A program made the position numbers and the translations under genes. A model generated the notes under the pieces. The model saw nothing but the letters and a program-made list of their open reading frames with translations. It was not told the origin of the DNA and searched no databases. Source: Aptenodytes patagonicus (Eukaryota; Chordata; Aves; Sphenisciformes; Spheniscidae). From it: DNA of 64,000 nt. The first letter of the stretch is position 1, and the number at the start of each line of letters is the position of its first letter. The stretch covers positions 1-64,000 of the forward strand of contig NC_134961.1 of assembly GCF_965638725.1 (NCBI RefSeq), in the 5' to 3' direction. This document shows, in pieces, positions 43,871-56,043 of this stretch.

Positions 43871-45111
43871 GTAAGCTCAACATGCTCCTGAACCCTCCCA
43901 TGTGTCAAACATGTTGGGTTAATGCAATGTATTACAAAATCATGTGCCATATGTTAAAATCTCTAGATAACTGTGGCTTAAATGAAAGATCTTACTCTCT
44001 GGCCCTCTGGGAGTCTTTGGCCAGTCTTTGGCACTCAACAACACCCCATGCTGATATTAAAAGATGCCAGGGCTCTGTTGTGGAGCGGGAACATCTCCTA
44101 TTTATGTAGTGTTCATATTGAAGCAATTCCTGGAAGGTAAATTTACACAAAGAAGCAGTTCTGCAACTTCTGCCACTATCTTGCCCAATCCTATGAAGGA
44201 TCCATGCCTCCAACTTCAATGCTAGAATTTTTTCCAGAACTTTGCTGATTCTTTTTGTCCTGCCTCTCTCTAGTTTAATACATACCAACATTCTTCTTCT
44301 TACCTATTGACTGAGTTTGGACATCAAGAATGCAACAGTTGTACGTGAAGGGGAAACAAATGGATTCATAAACTTTCTGTGCAGTGAACAGCAACTACTT
44401 CTTCATTATCACTACAAGTGGATGTATAGCTTCTGAGAAAAACCAGGGAAATGAGGGACAGCCAAAGTCAGAGTGCCAGCAAGATGCAACATGATCTCCA
44501 ACAGGTGTCAATTGCCAGTCAATTCCAAGAATTCAATATGAAAAAGAATATAAAACAACCAATTTGGAAAAAGAAGAGAGGAGGTATGTTATACAATTTT
44601 AGCTAAACTACTTTAGCCAAACCGTTTGAAGATGTCAACCTTCCCTAATAAACGTTAGAGTTCTAGAGACTCTTCTGGCTTCTTGGAAAAGGTAGTATTG
44701 ATTGACTGGCTTTCTGTAACTTACCTAAACAGAATATCTGTTGGAGAAGTGTCCCCTGCTCTACCATTCCCTGTGTTCCAGGAAATAAAGAACCATATGG
44801 TAGGCCTAAATACTAGATACTGAGAGAATACCACTTCAGAATCATATATCTTGAAAATAATATGTGCTATTGTATGTGTCTCTCCGAAAAATCAGCTGTG
44901 AAGTTTTCTTTAAACTCTCTCTGGCTTTTTTTCAATATTTGCTGTTTGTGGAGACAGAAATGCATTATACCTGCCACAAAATCCAGACTCAGACAATCTA
45001 GAAAGATTTATGGTGTTCCATTTAAGGCAGCTATATTCATTTATCACAGTACCAATTTTCCAATGCACTGCTGTATATTTCTGCTGGCAGTGCTCCTTTT
45101 CTTTTACTTAC

Positions 45112-45277
45112 CCCTCTAAAGGTATCCTCTGGAGATTTATTATAGTTCCAAAAGCGAAGCCCTGCAATACTTTCAATTTTATCAAAATAGATTGTGAGCA
45201 GATGATCTTCTCCAAAAGAGAAGGGAATGAGCCACATATGGTCATCCTCTACTGTGATATTAGTCCCATCTATTAAC
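45112..45277 (-). CDS. KATNIP exon: core of the third DUF4457 repeat
   Basis: The exon lies between TTCTCTTTGTAG and GAGGG|GTAAGT. It completes a Lys codon and reads LIDGTNITVEDDHMWLIPFS then FGEDHLLTIYFDKIESIAGL and RFWNYNKSPEDTFRG. DGTNITxxDxHMWLIPF and FWNYNKSPEDTxRG are hallmark motifs of the family. It enters in phase 2 and leaves in phase 0. Confidence 0.95.
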
Positions 45278-47413
45278 CTACAAAGAGAAAAATCCATTAG
45301 CTGCAAAAAAGGAAAAGCTTGCTTTTCTCATGAAAATCAAGTACTTTACCAGGTGTTAATTTTTTTCTAGATGCCACTTCCAGGTTCCAGGGCTTATTGT
45401 GCCCTTGTGCATGCAATTAAAAAGCACAGTAAACATCAAAAATAATATGCAATTGTTGAATTAAAGACAGTGGGGGGAGAAAAAAAACTGTATTTCCTTT
45501 AGTTGGGTCCGTTTGAGGAAAAACAGAAAAATCCTTAGTTTTTCTCTGTGTGAACAGGGGCAGGCAGAGGAAAGCTCAACTGCCTTTGTGCCAAAATGGC
45601 CAAGGCAAAACTCTAAGGCCCAGATACAATATAACTTATTAATATAGTTCCATGCCTAAACTAGTGTATCTGGCACTCTGAAGTGTGTTACTATGCCAAT
45701 GAGACTATACTGAATCTGACAAGGAGCTGGATAACCCAGAGAAGAGGCAGAGTTTGTTCACAACCTTCTTCATGTGCACAGTTGGGCACATTCCTACTTT
45801 TTTAAAAAGCTTTCTACCTGCATGACAATGTCTTTTCATAAGAGCACAGACTTCAGGCTGACTAGATAAAGTTAATTCCATTATTAAGCAAAAAAAAAAG
45901 CCCAAATTTATTGTGGCCAAAAAGGTTCTTAAGCAAAAATGAAGTACGTTAAAAAAAAAAAAAAGGAGCAACAAAACAAAATAAAATCATTACACAGAGC
46001 AGAGAGAATATTAAGGGATATCATACTGGAAGCACAGAACAAATGTATCCCACTTACTAAGAAAGACATTAGAAAGAGGGAGGACTTGAAAAATCAAAGC
46101 CAGCCTGGCTCAGTGGCAGGATAAAGAAAGTTATCACAAGCCATCTTTCAACAAAAGTCATGATCAAAAAACCCTAAATTGATAGGATCATAAACCCTGG
46201 AAGGCTAAAGGTGTTTGCACAGGCCAAAAAAGGATATGAAGGCTAGCAAGCAAAAGGTACCATAAATAAAGTTCCTCAAATACATCAGGAGCAGAAAGCC
46301 TGCCAGAAATTCTGTAGGATCAACAGATGACTAAGCTGTAAAAGGAGCATTCAGAGAAGATAAGACACCAACAGAAAAGCTAAATGACTTCTCTGCATCT
46401 GGGTCCATCACGGTGGAGTCTGGAGAGACTCCACCACTAGAACCTCTTCATCACAGGGGATCTCATGGGAAGATTTCTTAGCTCTTGATGCCTACAGAAG
46501 AGATTTTCATACAAATAGGCAGAAGAACTGAGGAACTATATACAAATAAGCTTGACATCCATATTAGTCAGATTAGCAGAAATTACAAAGAACAGAGTTA
46601 GTGTACATGTAGATAAATACAAGATTCTAAGGAAGACTCAACAAAGACTTTGAAAAGAGAAGTCCTAATTCATAAACTTATTCACAAGACCATAAACATG
46701 CCAGAGGACAGGATTACAACTGAAAATACCCTTTAAAATTGAGATATGACTCGGAAACTACAGGATGCAGTTTCAATAACAACAAATGGCAAATCCTCTC
46801 CAGACCTATAGCCTATGATTTCTGTACTGCTACCATTTAGGAAGGACAAGTTAATTTGAGGAAGTATTCTTGTCAATAAATAAAACTTCATTGGAATAAC
46901 AAAAAAAAATAAGCTGCAGAATTGCCAAAAGAATGGCACCCATTTGTGCAATACCCTAATACATCCTCACTCTTTGCTAACTTGAAAATTTTCCTTGAAA
47001 TTATCCAGAAATCCTGCACAAATATCACTGCATATGGATAGACAGATGCTACAGAACACCCACATTTCTGCCTGGGAAGTCCTTAGCAGAGATACCAACC
47101 AGGCATGTTATCATCTCCTAACTCAAATACCATCTTTTGGAAACATCTCATTCATGTTTCTACAACAAGCTGTTCCTGGGTAGCTTGTGAAATCCAAGAA
47201 TGACCTGTGATGGTATGAAAATCGTGTTCGCGTTAACATGTGTTAACATAATAAAAGTTTATATAATTCTGTCACTTCATAAAGCTTGATGTAAAATGCA
47301 CCTAAAATTGATAAACTCCAAAATTGTTGGTGGAAACAACAGGTGTGAAGAAAAAAAAAAAAAAAAGAGCCCTGCAGAAAATACTTGCACAAGCCAACTC
47401 TTTTGCTACTTAC
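45278..47413 (-). other. KATNIP intron, 2.1 kb, with ancient CR1
   Basis: Holds an old CR1 internal fragment in opposite orientation to the gene (45990-46690), an A run at 45949-45964 and an A run at 47349-47366 near its donor end. Otherwise unique AT-rich sequence. Confidence 0.75.
45990..46690 (+). repeat. Ancient CR1 LINE, internal ORF2 region
   Basis: Recognisable through base-level order rather than frame: AAATACATCAGGAGCAGAAA, GCCTGCCAGAAATTC, GAGAAGCTAAATGA-like text with CTTCTCTGCATCTG, then GAAGAACTGAGGAACTATAT and ATTAGCAGAAATTAC. These track the linker between endonuclease and reverse transcriptase in old amniote CR1 families. No long frame survives, so it is far older than the 38190-41411 copy. 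Confidence 0.75.
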
Positions 47414-47591
47414 TTTTCTAATGTTCTGGAATCTCCTGTATACTCTGGAAGATCATTTAAGTCTTGGGGTGAAGCAGAAATCTGTTCTGTACTTATTTTT
47501 AATGCGTGACCATTCTTCCCTATCACTTCAAGTCCTGTCAGTCCAAGGTAATGAGAGTCTCCCCAGGTCATGGTAAAATTCAGTTGCAGGC
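47414..47591 (-). CDS. KATNIP exon: TMTWGDSHYLGL start of the third DUF4457 repeat
   Basis: The acceptor CTTTTATATAG is followed by a split Cys codon and LQLNFTMTWGDSHYLGLTGL, EVIGKNGHALKISTEQISAS, then PQDLNDLPEYTGDSRTLEK. TMTWGDSHYLGLTGLEV is the most conserved KATNIP motif. It enters in phase 1 and leaves in phase 2 at a GTAAGT donor. Confidence 0.95.
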
Positions 47592-48112
47592 CTATATAAA
47601 AGAATATACTTATAATATACCTATATACATACTTACTAGTTTGAAGTAAGGAGCCAATATAAGCATGCATGCAAGCCCCAACGATTAGCACTATGTGAAT
47701 TTTGTTTAGATTAAATAACTTTATACGCTGTATTTGGATACTTCCTAGTCTGCATGCCTACCTCCATGGAATAGCATAGTATCTTCTGTAAATCTGTGTT
47801 AGACCCCTTTAGTGGGCTACCAACATCTTGTTCACTTGTAACTATACAACCCCTGATCAAGCATGTTATCAAGTGTCTCATTACATAGATTGTAGACTGA
47901 CAGTAATTCAACAATACATTTAAGCAGTTACTTGACAGATTTTGTGATTATGCAGGGACAGAGAAGACCTATTAGTCTGAAGTCTATAATCTTTTGCCAG
48001 CTAAATGACTATATAGACTTGTATAAATCCAGTCTCTCATAAATCCATAAATTGTTAGAGAACACCACCTCATAGTTAAACCAAAAAACAAATTTGGTTT
48101 ACTAATGTGTTG

Positions 48113-48235
48113 TGCTGGTTTTGGCTGGGGTAGAGTTAATTTTCTTCCTAGTAGCTAGTATGGGGCTGTGTTTTGGATTTAGCATGAGAATAATGTGATA
48201 ACACACTGACGTTTTAGTTGTTGCCCAAAAAGGAC
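48113..48235 (+). repeat. Endogenous retroviral LTR fragment (U3 start)
   Basis: TGTGCTGGTTTTGGCTGGGG, then AGAGTTAATTTTCTTCC and GCTGTGTTTTGGATTTAGC match, in plus orientation, the start of the LTR whose full copy lies inverted just downstream. It is cut off after GTTGCCCAAAAAGGAC. No coding sequence of the provirus is present. Confidence 0.8.
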
Positions 48236-48832
48236 TGTCGTGGTTTAACCCCAGCCGGCAACTAAGCCCCACACAGCCACTCACTCATTCTCCCCCAGTG
48301 GGATGGGGGAGAGAATCGGTAGAGAAAAAGTGAGAAAACTCGTGGGTTGAGATAAAGACAGTTTAATAGGGAAAGCAAAAGCCGCGCAGGCAAGCAAAGC
48401 AAACCAAGGCATTCATTCACTCCTTCCCATCGGCAGGCAGGTGTTTTGCCATCCCCAGGAAAGCAGGGCTCCATCACGCGTAACGGTGACTTGGGAAGAC
48501 AAACGCCATCACTCCAAACGTCCCCCCCTTCCTTCTTCTTCCCCCAGCTTTATATGCTGAGCACGACGCCATACGGTGTGGGATATCCCTGTGGTCAGTT
48601 GGGGTCAGCTGTCCCGGCTGTGTCCCCTCCCAGCTTCTTGTGCCCCGCCAGCCTGCTGGCTGGTGGGGTGGGGTGAGGAGCAGAAAAGGCCTTGACTGTG
48701 TGTCAGCACTGCTCAGCAGTAATGAAAACATCCCTGTGTTATCAACACTGTTTCCAGCACAAATCCAAAACATAGCCCCGTACTAGCTACTGTGAAGAAA
48801 ATTAACTCTATCCCAGCCAAAACCAGAAGACA
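48236..48832 (-). repeat. Endogenous retroviral solo LTR, about 597 bp
   Basis: On the plus strand it begins TGTCGTGGTTTAACCCCAGC and ends CCCAGCCAAAACCAGAAGACA, so it has the TG...CA ends of an LTR. On the minus strand there is a TATAAAG at about 48550-48556 and an ATTAAA about 190 bases further on, placing promoter and poly(A) signal in the expected order; hence minus orientation. The family is common in neoavian genomes (established knowledge). No flanking gag, pol or env remains, so this is a solo LTR. I see no clean target-site duplication. Confidence 0.85.
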
Positions 48833-49544
48833 TGTTTAAGTTACTATCTTCACATCAGAACTGGACACATGGAAGTATTTTAATGGGACAGCATTAGTGA
48901 AAAGCAGCAATGTTGATTAGCTTGCATGTCCAGAAAATAAATAGGAAAGAAAAATTGGGCAGACAAAAGATTGTACATGTATCTTCAGATGCACCTGTTT
49001 CATGCCTTACTGAAAAAATATAAATAGCATATACAGATATAACAAGTAATATTCCAATCTGATCAGGTTCCATAAAAATCCATCACTGTAAATTAAAAAT
49101 ATCTTTCATTTCACACATTACAGAAGCCCAGAAATAATCAGGTTGGATACTGTCTAAAAAGCACCAGTAGTCATGATGCCCTGTAAAACAAACAAGCATT
49201 AAAGCTATTAAGCCATCCAGCCCAATTACCTATAAATAGCCATAGCAATTTACACGAGACTAAGTCTTGATATACACATAAATTCACTTGGGCGTAAGAT
49301 CACTTTAGCATTTGCAAGGACACTAAGAAATAAATAGTTCTATTAGCTGACAAGTTTGGAGCTATGGCTACATTGATATTAGATGCTATTCCCAAGGCCA
49401 TTGCTAAGACTAAACTTGCTTGGTGTACAACCATGCAAGAGTTCTCAGGCAAAACCAGAGTATATTTTCAAACAAAAGGGAAAAGATAGGGTGAAGCAGC
49501 TATCCACACAAGGTTTAATATTCACATCACCATGCCAATGTCTT

Positions 49545-50600
49545 CATAGAATTCCAGAGTGATGCAGCGTGGAAAGGACCTCGGGAGGTCTCTAGTCTGA
49601 CTCCAAGCTGAGAGCATGTCCGTTAGATCAGGTCTATCAGGAGCTTATCCTGTGGAATTGCAAATGTCCCCAAGGCTGGCAGATTTCAAAACCTCTCTCA
49701 ACCTCTGTTCCAGTGTTTGACTGCTCTCAGGGTGAAAAAGATTTCCTAATATCCAGTTGGAAATTCTTGTCTTCTACCTTGCTGTTTCTGCTGCCTCTCA
49801 ACCCAGGCCTATGTGAATCCCTGAGAACGGCCTGGATCTGTCCTCTCTATGCCCTCCCAACAGCTATAGACAGCAAGAAGATCTCCCCTTCACCTTCTCT
49901 TCTCCAGGATGAACTAACCAACCCAGCTCTCTCATGCTTTTCTCACATGTCAGGTACTCCAGCTGCCTAACCATCTTGGTCACCCTCCTCCACTGGACTC
50001 GCACTGGGATGTCAATTTTCTTCTTGTCCTAGAGAGCTCCTTACTTAACACCATACTCCAAATACAGTCTCACAAGTGTCGACTACAGGGAAAGAATCCC
50101 CTTCCTTGCCTTGCTGGCTGCACTCTTATTTTTATATCCCAGGAGGCAGTGGGCCACCTTTACCGCAAGGCTGCACTGCTGACTCTTGTTCAACTTGTGG
50201 TCTTACAAGGACTTCAGGCCCTTCAGTGCAAAGCAGCTTTCTTAGCCAGCTGGCCCCCAGCCTGTCCTGTGGCATGGGTTATTACATCCCATACGCAGGC
50301 CTTTGCATTTGCCCTGAACTTCATGAGGTTACATTAGGTAACCTCATGAAGTTATAATTTCTTCAGCCTGTTGAGGTCCCTCTGAAGAACAGCCTTGCCC
50401 TCCAGCATACCCGCAACTCCCCTCTGTTTGGTATCATCCACAACGTTGCTGAGATTGCATTTTAACCCATCATCCAAGTTCTTTAAAAAAAAAACATTAA
50501 ACAGTGTAGACTATAGTATTGATCCCTGAGGATCCCTCTAGTAACTAGCCGCTAGCTGGACTTTGTACCAGTGATAATCACACTTTGAGGCACTATTTCT
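49545..50600 (-). repeat. CR1 LINE, about 1 kb of the 3' part, inverted
   Basis: The plus strand starts CATAGAATTCCAGAGTGATG and AAGGACCTCGGGAGGTC, then CAGGGTGAAAAAGATTTCC, CAACCCAGCTCTCTCATGC, GCATTTGCCCTGAACTTCAT and CCTGTTGAGGTCCCTCTGAA. This is the usual reverse-complement order of a longer avian CR1, reaching into the end of the reverse transcriptase. Moderately diverged. Confidence 0.82.
50317..50353. repeat. Perfect 16-bp palindromic arms, 5-nt loop, inside a CR1
   Basis: AACTTCATGAGGTTAC and its exact reverse complement GTAACCTCATGAAGTT flank ATTAG. The first arm is normal CR1 sequence; the second replaces the expected CR1 continuation, so it looks like a local inverted duplication. 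Confidence 0.93.
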
Positions 50601-51928
50601 CCTTGACATCATGACTGGCAGCAGGATGAAAGAGATGAAAACTATCTACAACAGGTCAAGGATACAAATCCTCAGTGACTCCATGCACAATTTATTACCA
50701 GGAGTCCCAGATGAAAAAAGCAGTACTGATCCTAAGTTTTGCACAAATCCCAGTAATTTCCCAAAACAAGAAGAAGCAAGAGGACTCTCACTCCACCCCA
50801 CAGGGACCACCCCACAGCATGAGGAGAACAAGGAACAATATACACAGGCAGGACAGGGTACGTAGAAATCATTGGCAAAAGTCAGGTTGTAGCTTCTAGC
50901 TGGTTTTTTGCTTTTGTGCAAGGTCATTTACAAAGATAGTTCCTTGTAGCAATTAATGGCAATTTTTTCCTGTGTAAGACACTAAATTGGAGTTTCTTTT
51001 GCGTTTCATAAGACATGGAAAGCCTCCCTTAAATGCAACTAGCTTTCTCCAGTGCTTTCACTGCAAGAACTCATGGGAATCAGGACCTCTTTGTCTGGTA
51101 GAGAAAAGTTAGCCCATCAGCTGATTAACAATATCTTGTCAGTATGACAGACTGCATCGGCTGAGCTCTGAACCACACCCTCAGTATCTTTTTCACCCAC
51201 TTTGAGAAATGGGAGGAGGGAAAGGCATCTTAAGTTCACAGATATGAATTGATTGTAGACACGCTCATAGATAAATTTCACAGATCTAGATATAGTTCAT
51301 AGGTCATAGATCACAGATCATAGGTATAGTTCACAGATATGTGGCTGAATAAGCCACAGCATTGTGTGTATTTTCAGAGAGCACATCACAGGTTGCTAAA
51401 GACTTTATGCCAAAGAACCCAATTTCTCTTGTGCTGGTCAAAGGACCAGGAACTGATACTGAAACTTCTGGGCCATCCAGAAGCTCTCTGGAAAATAATT
51501 TAAAGGCCCACAGAAAGATGTTTTGGTACAGGATAAAGAAATCAGGTACTTTAAGTATGGTTGTAACATTCTGGTCTAGCTTTACTGTAGGGTTTTATTT
51601 GTCAATCTGATCTGAGAAATGCAGTCAGTCTACATAAATTCATGGGATTGGTAGAGAATTACTGGATAATGGACACAGGTATTACAAATCCCATTCAGGG
51701 ACTAGGCAAATGGCTAGTGTTATTTTTCTGAGATTGAAAGCCAACTGTTACAATACAATGTTCTAAATGCCATAGTAAACAAAGCTTCTGCCTTAAATAT
51801 TCAATTACTCTTCTTTATTCCAGACCTGACATCCGTCACAAAGTTCTGTACAGCTCCGACAAATCACATCCTCCTTGATAACATTAGGGGGGAGGGTGGT
51901 TATGCAAGAAGTAAATGTAAGAACTTAC

Positions 51929-51992
51929 ATTTTCCAGTAAATACTCCTGATTCCTTGGGTATACATTCAGAGAGAGGGTCTGGCTCTTGAAC
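51929..51992 (-). CDS. KATNIP exon: short linker before the third repeat
   Basis: A 64 bp exon between TACTTTTTAG and AAAAT|GTAAGT. It reads VQEPDPLSECIPKESGVFTG then Lys and a split codon. There is no domain; it links the acidic exon to the third DUF4457 unit. Support comes from perfect phase on both sides (0 in, 1 out) and strong splice sites. Confidence 0.85.
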
Positions 51993-54900
51993 CTAAAAAG
52001 TAAACCAACAGGTGCAATGAACATGCATATGATATATACATTACCGACATACTGTTTATAAAGCGGGGGTTTTTTGGTGGTTTTTTTTGTCTATTTCCTT
52101 TTTTTTTCTTTTTTTTTTTTTTATGTCCAGCCTTTTGTATATCAACCTCCCCTTTGCCTCACCACCCAGGCTGTCCTGCAAATAATGGCAAACATAAACA
52201 TGCCCCAAACTGTAGATCATATGGGTCCTTAGAAAGTCAAGACTATTAGGTTGGGGTTTTTTTGTTAGTGCACGTAGGAGTATTAAATGGGAGACTCCCT
52301 AGTGTGGGCTACCTTTCTTGAAGAGGCTGAAATTCTTAAGTCACTCTTATTTACCTGCAGACTGCTATTAGCTAATGATAATATGCTGTATTTGCAACAC
52401 GTTGCAAATATGTTGCAGAGACAAGAAGTCTGGAAGGAAGTTAAGACCACAGAGAGTGCCACCACAATTTCTTCTCAAGAATCAAGGGGCAGAACAAACA
52501 AGCAAACTTATCCAAAAGCTTGCATTTGTTCTTTGACAATACTAATAAATAATAGCCTATGCTGTTCAACATAGCAAACTAGAAAGTGAATGAACAGATG
52601 ATAAAATTACTAGGGTAGTAAAGACAAAGGACAACTGCAAAGGGTTGAAGATAAACTTCATTTCATTGAGTGAGTGTGATAAAATGGCTAATTACGTTCA
52701 CTGTAGGTAAATGTAAAAATGCTTCACGTGAGGAGAACAATCCTAACTTTACACATACAGTATTGGGCTCCAAATAAAATAACAGCAGATTGGAATGACA
52801 TCGTGGCATTATTATAAGTAGTTCTACAAAAACATCAGCTCAATCCTCATTAGTAGTCAAAAAGCTAAATAGGAAATTAGAAGTCCAGACTCATTCTCTA
52901 TAGTTTCATTCATCATTAGAAGTAGACTTCCTGTCATCCAGAATATATCAAATGGACCTATATTGTGCCTAAAAAAATAAAAGGCTTGTCAACACTTTTC
53001 TCCTACTGTTATATTAGATCTCTGCAGTATAACCACTGACATCCTGGATCTTATATGTGTATGCTCCCAGACTGCAACAGTAGTAGCAAATGCCCTTGTG
53101 GTAATTAAGTAGGTGAAACTGAACAAGAGCTGTGCACTGAAATAAACACACACAGACAACCTACAGAAGGTGGGAAAAACCCTCCTACTGGGGGTACCTT
53201 TCTCGCAAAAGAGTGACTCTATCTTTGATGTCTGATGCCTTTTTCTCAGAACAACTTTAAAAGACCAGCCTGGGAATTAGAATTTACAACTCTACTGAGT
53301 ATGAAAACCCATGGACGCAATACTGGTTTTATAGAATACTGAATAATACCCTCCTTTGCAGGCCATAAACCATCTGTGCCAAGCCACCTTATCACCTCTT
53401 TTCTCCCTCTTCCTCCTTTCTTGGTTACTCAGATCTCTTCATTCCACTGGTGCCCACGATCTTTTCTTTCAGTTATGGTCTGATTTTCTACTATTTCAAC
53501 TACTTCTGCTTGTGAACATTGTCCTACCTGTGTTCTTAGATCCTTATGGCTAGAACAAAATACCACCATAGTACAGAAGTTATTGGAAAAGCAATAAAAA
53601 GTAGAGAGTATTACCATACTCCTACTCCTGACCATACTGTATAGCACCTTCCATATGAGGAATAACTAAAGTAGGACTAACCATTCTGGAAAAGAGAGAT
53701 TTAGAAGAGATTGTAACAGAGTGGCATAAATCTTTTGAGTGGCTTGAAGAAGGGAATAGGGAATAATTGTTTAGTTTCTTCCAACACAAAAACTAGGGGA
53801 CAGTAAATGAACCTAGAGACAAACAGAAATAGGTTCTTCGTGCTATGCAAGTTAAGCTGGGAAACTTACCACTGAGCATTGTAAGTTGTAAAAGTGCACA
53901 TGGGTTCAAAAAGCTAGTGGATCAATTAACACAACAAAAATCCATGGCACGATACTAAACACGAAGGTTAAGTCAAAAAGTCCTTGTAAGACAAATTTCT
54001 AAGGGCTGGATGAGTGTTTCAGAGAAACACCACTGCATGTTTGCTCTATTCTTACATTCTCCCTAGGCATCCACTATTGGCCACGGTCAGAGTTGGGTCA
54101 AGTGCACTAGTTACAGGTCTGACCTGCTATAAAAGTTGACATGTTAAGGATTACTGAATTCATGGGAAAGACAGATGACCATGGATAATATTGACAAGAA
54201 AGTAAGACGCTTCCGTAAGAGCTTTTGAAAAGTTCTGTCGTCAGTGCAGTAAAACACTGTTTCATCCACTGAACATGCTAACAGGAAAAAAGGGTGAATG
54301 ATCAACAGGTAGGGACTGTTCAAACCCAATACTAGTCTGAATGACAACGTTATGCTGGGGAAGACAAATCATCTAGTAGAACTGTATCATTCTGAAAGCA
54401 TAAGCATCCATCTACAAAATCTTGATGGTACCAGCAAATACAGAATGACAGGGAGATCAATGGCTCAGTCACAATAGCTTTTGTTGTTCCATTGCTGATA
54501 CAGCATGTTTCAGAGTTAGAGAAGAAGTATGAAGAGCATCACAGATGAAAATAAAAGGCAGAGACTCTGAGTAAGGACTAGACAGCCTAGGTCTAGGCTT
54601 CTGTAATGGAAGAGGTCCTGGTGAACACTCACAATAAACAAGTGATCAAGAAAAGAAGGGTGAACTTCAATTTGTGTTCATGAAATCCTGCACTGCATAA
54701 GGTGTCTGAACAGTTTAAGACACCGCAAGCAAAGATGGGACCAAAATTACTGTTGCCAGTGTTAACTAGCACTGGAGAAGTCAAAGAGTTAGAGTCACTG
54801 ACTCATGATCTTAATAGCGAGATCAAATTCCAATGTCATGACGTTTCCCTTTGTCTTATAAGCCACCAGGAGAAGAGGACAAGACAGAATAGGAAGGCTT

Positions 54901-55834
54901 GACAACAGCACAAGGCTCATTAGGAACCATATACCACTGGGAGCACTTTAGCTGAACCAGCTGGAATTTGGACCGATTCAGCTTTGGATCTCCTCACAGA
55001 CTTACAACTAAGAGTGTGTCCCTTAGAAAAAGATATCCTCATTGAAGCAACAGTAGGTGCTCATGAAAATTCTAAGAAGGTAGAAGATTTAATGGAAATC
55101 AGGTCAAAGACTGCCCCACACCATCTTGAGCAGAAAATCTTGCAGGATTTTTGCTCAGACACTGGACTGTTGGGCTGGAGTGGTATGAGGCAAGACTCCA
55201 GTGCTTGAAAATATGGCCTTCCTCCAAGTAGTAAAATACCTACTGTATGGAATAGTAAAGGGGGATTTTTACGCTGCAAAATGCACACAGACCTGTGGAG
55301 ATGCTAGTCAAAAAAGGAAAGAGGAAAAAACAAGGGGACAGTTGAGAGGGGGAGATTCTTCTCACATAAGATACTTAATTTGTGGAGGAAGAAACAAGCA
55401 AAAGTAGACTCTGTGTGGAAAATATGGAAATATCTTTGGTTTGGAGTGACAGGGAGCACAGCTACTCATTACAAGAATAACCGTATGGTAAAAATCATTC
55501 ACAGTGGCATAAACCTTCAGGAGTATCTAAATCAAAAAGAACTCCCTCTAATCTCCGTCCAAGTAAGTAAAGAAAAATAAATATATACAATCCAGTATAG
55601 CCTTCCTTGTAGTCTTATTAATTAATCAGGGAAACCAAAATTTGGAGGACCTTTTGGGCTTAAAAAAAATCACATAAATTATTGAGCTGGTGAAAAAAAA
55701 ATCTTCAAAATAGACAGATAGCTGTATTAATTCTTCTGCAGAGCTTTACTCCATCATGGAAATCAGTGTGTCCTACTTCCATGTCATGTTTCAGAAAGAC
55801 ATTTATAGAGAGTTCTGAACATAGAGGCCCCTAC
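51993..55834 (-). other. KATNIP intron, 3.8 kb, with ancient CR1
   Basis: Contains a T-rich stretch at 52067-52123 and an ancient CR1 3' end (53680-54135). The remaining sequence has only short open frames with no recognisable content. Confidence 0.75.
53680..54135 (+). repeat. Ancient CR1 LINE 3' end
   Basis: The order is GGAAAAGAGAGATTTAGAAG, AGAAGGGAATAGGGAATAAT, CACAAAAACTAGGGGAC, GGGTTCAAAAAGCTAGTGGA, then CACTATTGGCCACGGTCAGA and GGTCTGACCTG. This tracks the 3' region of old amniote CR1 families with the typical TTGGCCAC..TCAGAG ending. It is highly diverged, and in opposite orientation to KATNIP. Confidence 0.8.
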
Positions 55835-56043
55835 CTGTTGATCCTCTGTTCTTAATCCCGCTTGTGTAAAAGGTCTTTCATCTCCCTCCCTATCAGCAGT
55901 TGTTGGCCTCTTCAGCTCTTCCTCGTATCTCAAAGAGCTGGCATTTTCCATTTCTCCATCATATGTCTCATCATAGCAGTATATAGCTTCAAGAATATCA
56001 TCATCGGTAGTGAACAATATAGTATCCCCAAAGTGCTCTGGAG
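55835..56043 (-). CDS. KATNIP exon: acidic linker after the second repeat
   Basis: The exon runs from GTTGCCTTCAG to CAACAG|GTAGGG. It encodes PEHFGDTILFTTDDDILEAI, YCYDETYDGEMENASSLRYE, then EELKRPTTADREGDERPFTQ and AGLRTEDQQ. The region is acidic and probably disordered. TILFTTDDD echoes TILFTDD in 30388-30548. It enters in phase 1 and leaves in phase 0. Confidence 0.9.

Larger units (their letters stand above)
37696..45111 (-). other. KATNIP intron, 7.4 kb, hosting CR1 elements
   Basis: The largest intron in the window. It contains, in order of coordinate, a pentanucleotide repeat next to its acceptor, a CR1 tail, a long decayed CR1 (38190-41411) in opposite orientation to the gene, and an inverted CR1 tail at 43602-43870. 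The remainder (41412-43600 and 43871-45111) is AT-rich unique sequence with a TTTC microsatellite at 43357-43376. Confidence 0.8.
47592..51928 (-). other. KATNIP intron, 4.3 kb, rich in mobile elements
   Basis: Contains two opposed LTR copies (48113-48832) and a long inverted CR1 (49545-50600) with a local palindrome. An irregular repeat of the form CATAGATCACAGAT lies at 51290-51345. The rest shows nothing recognisable. Confidence 0.75.

Noticed and set aside
48550-48556. TATAAAG in the LTR as an active promoter for KATNIP or antisense RNA
   Set aside because: It fits the LTR's own layout, but nothing in the sequence shows that it is used.
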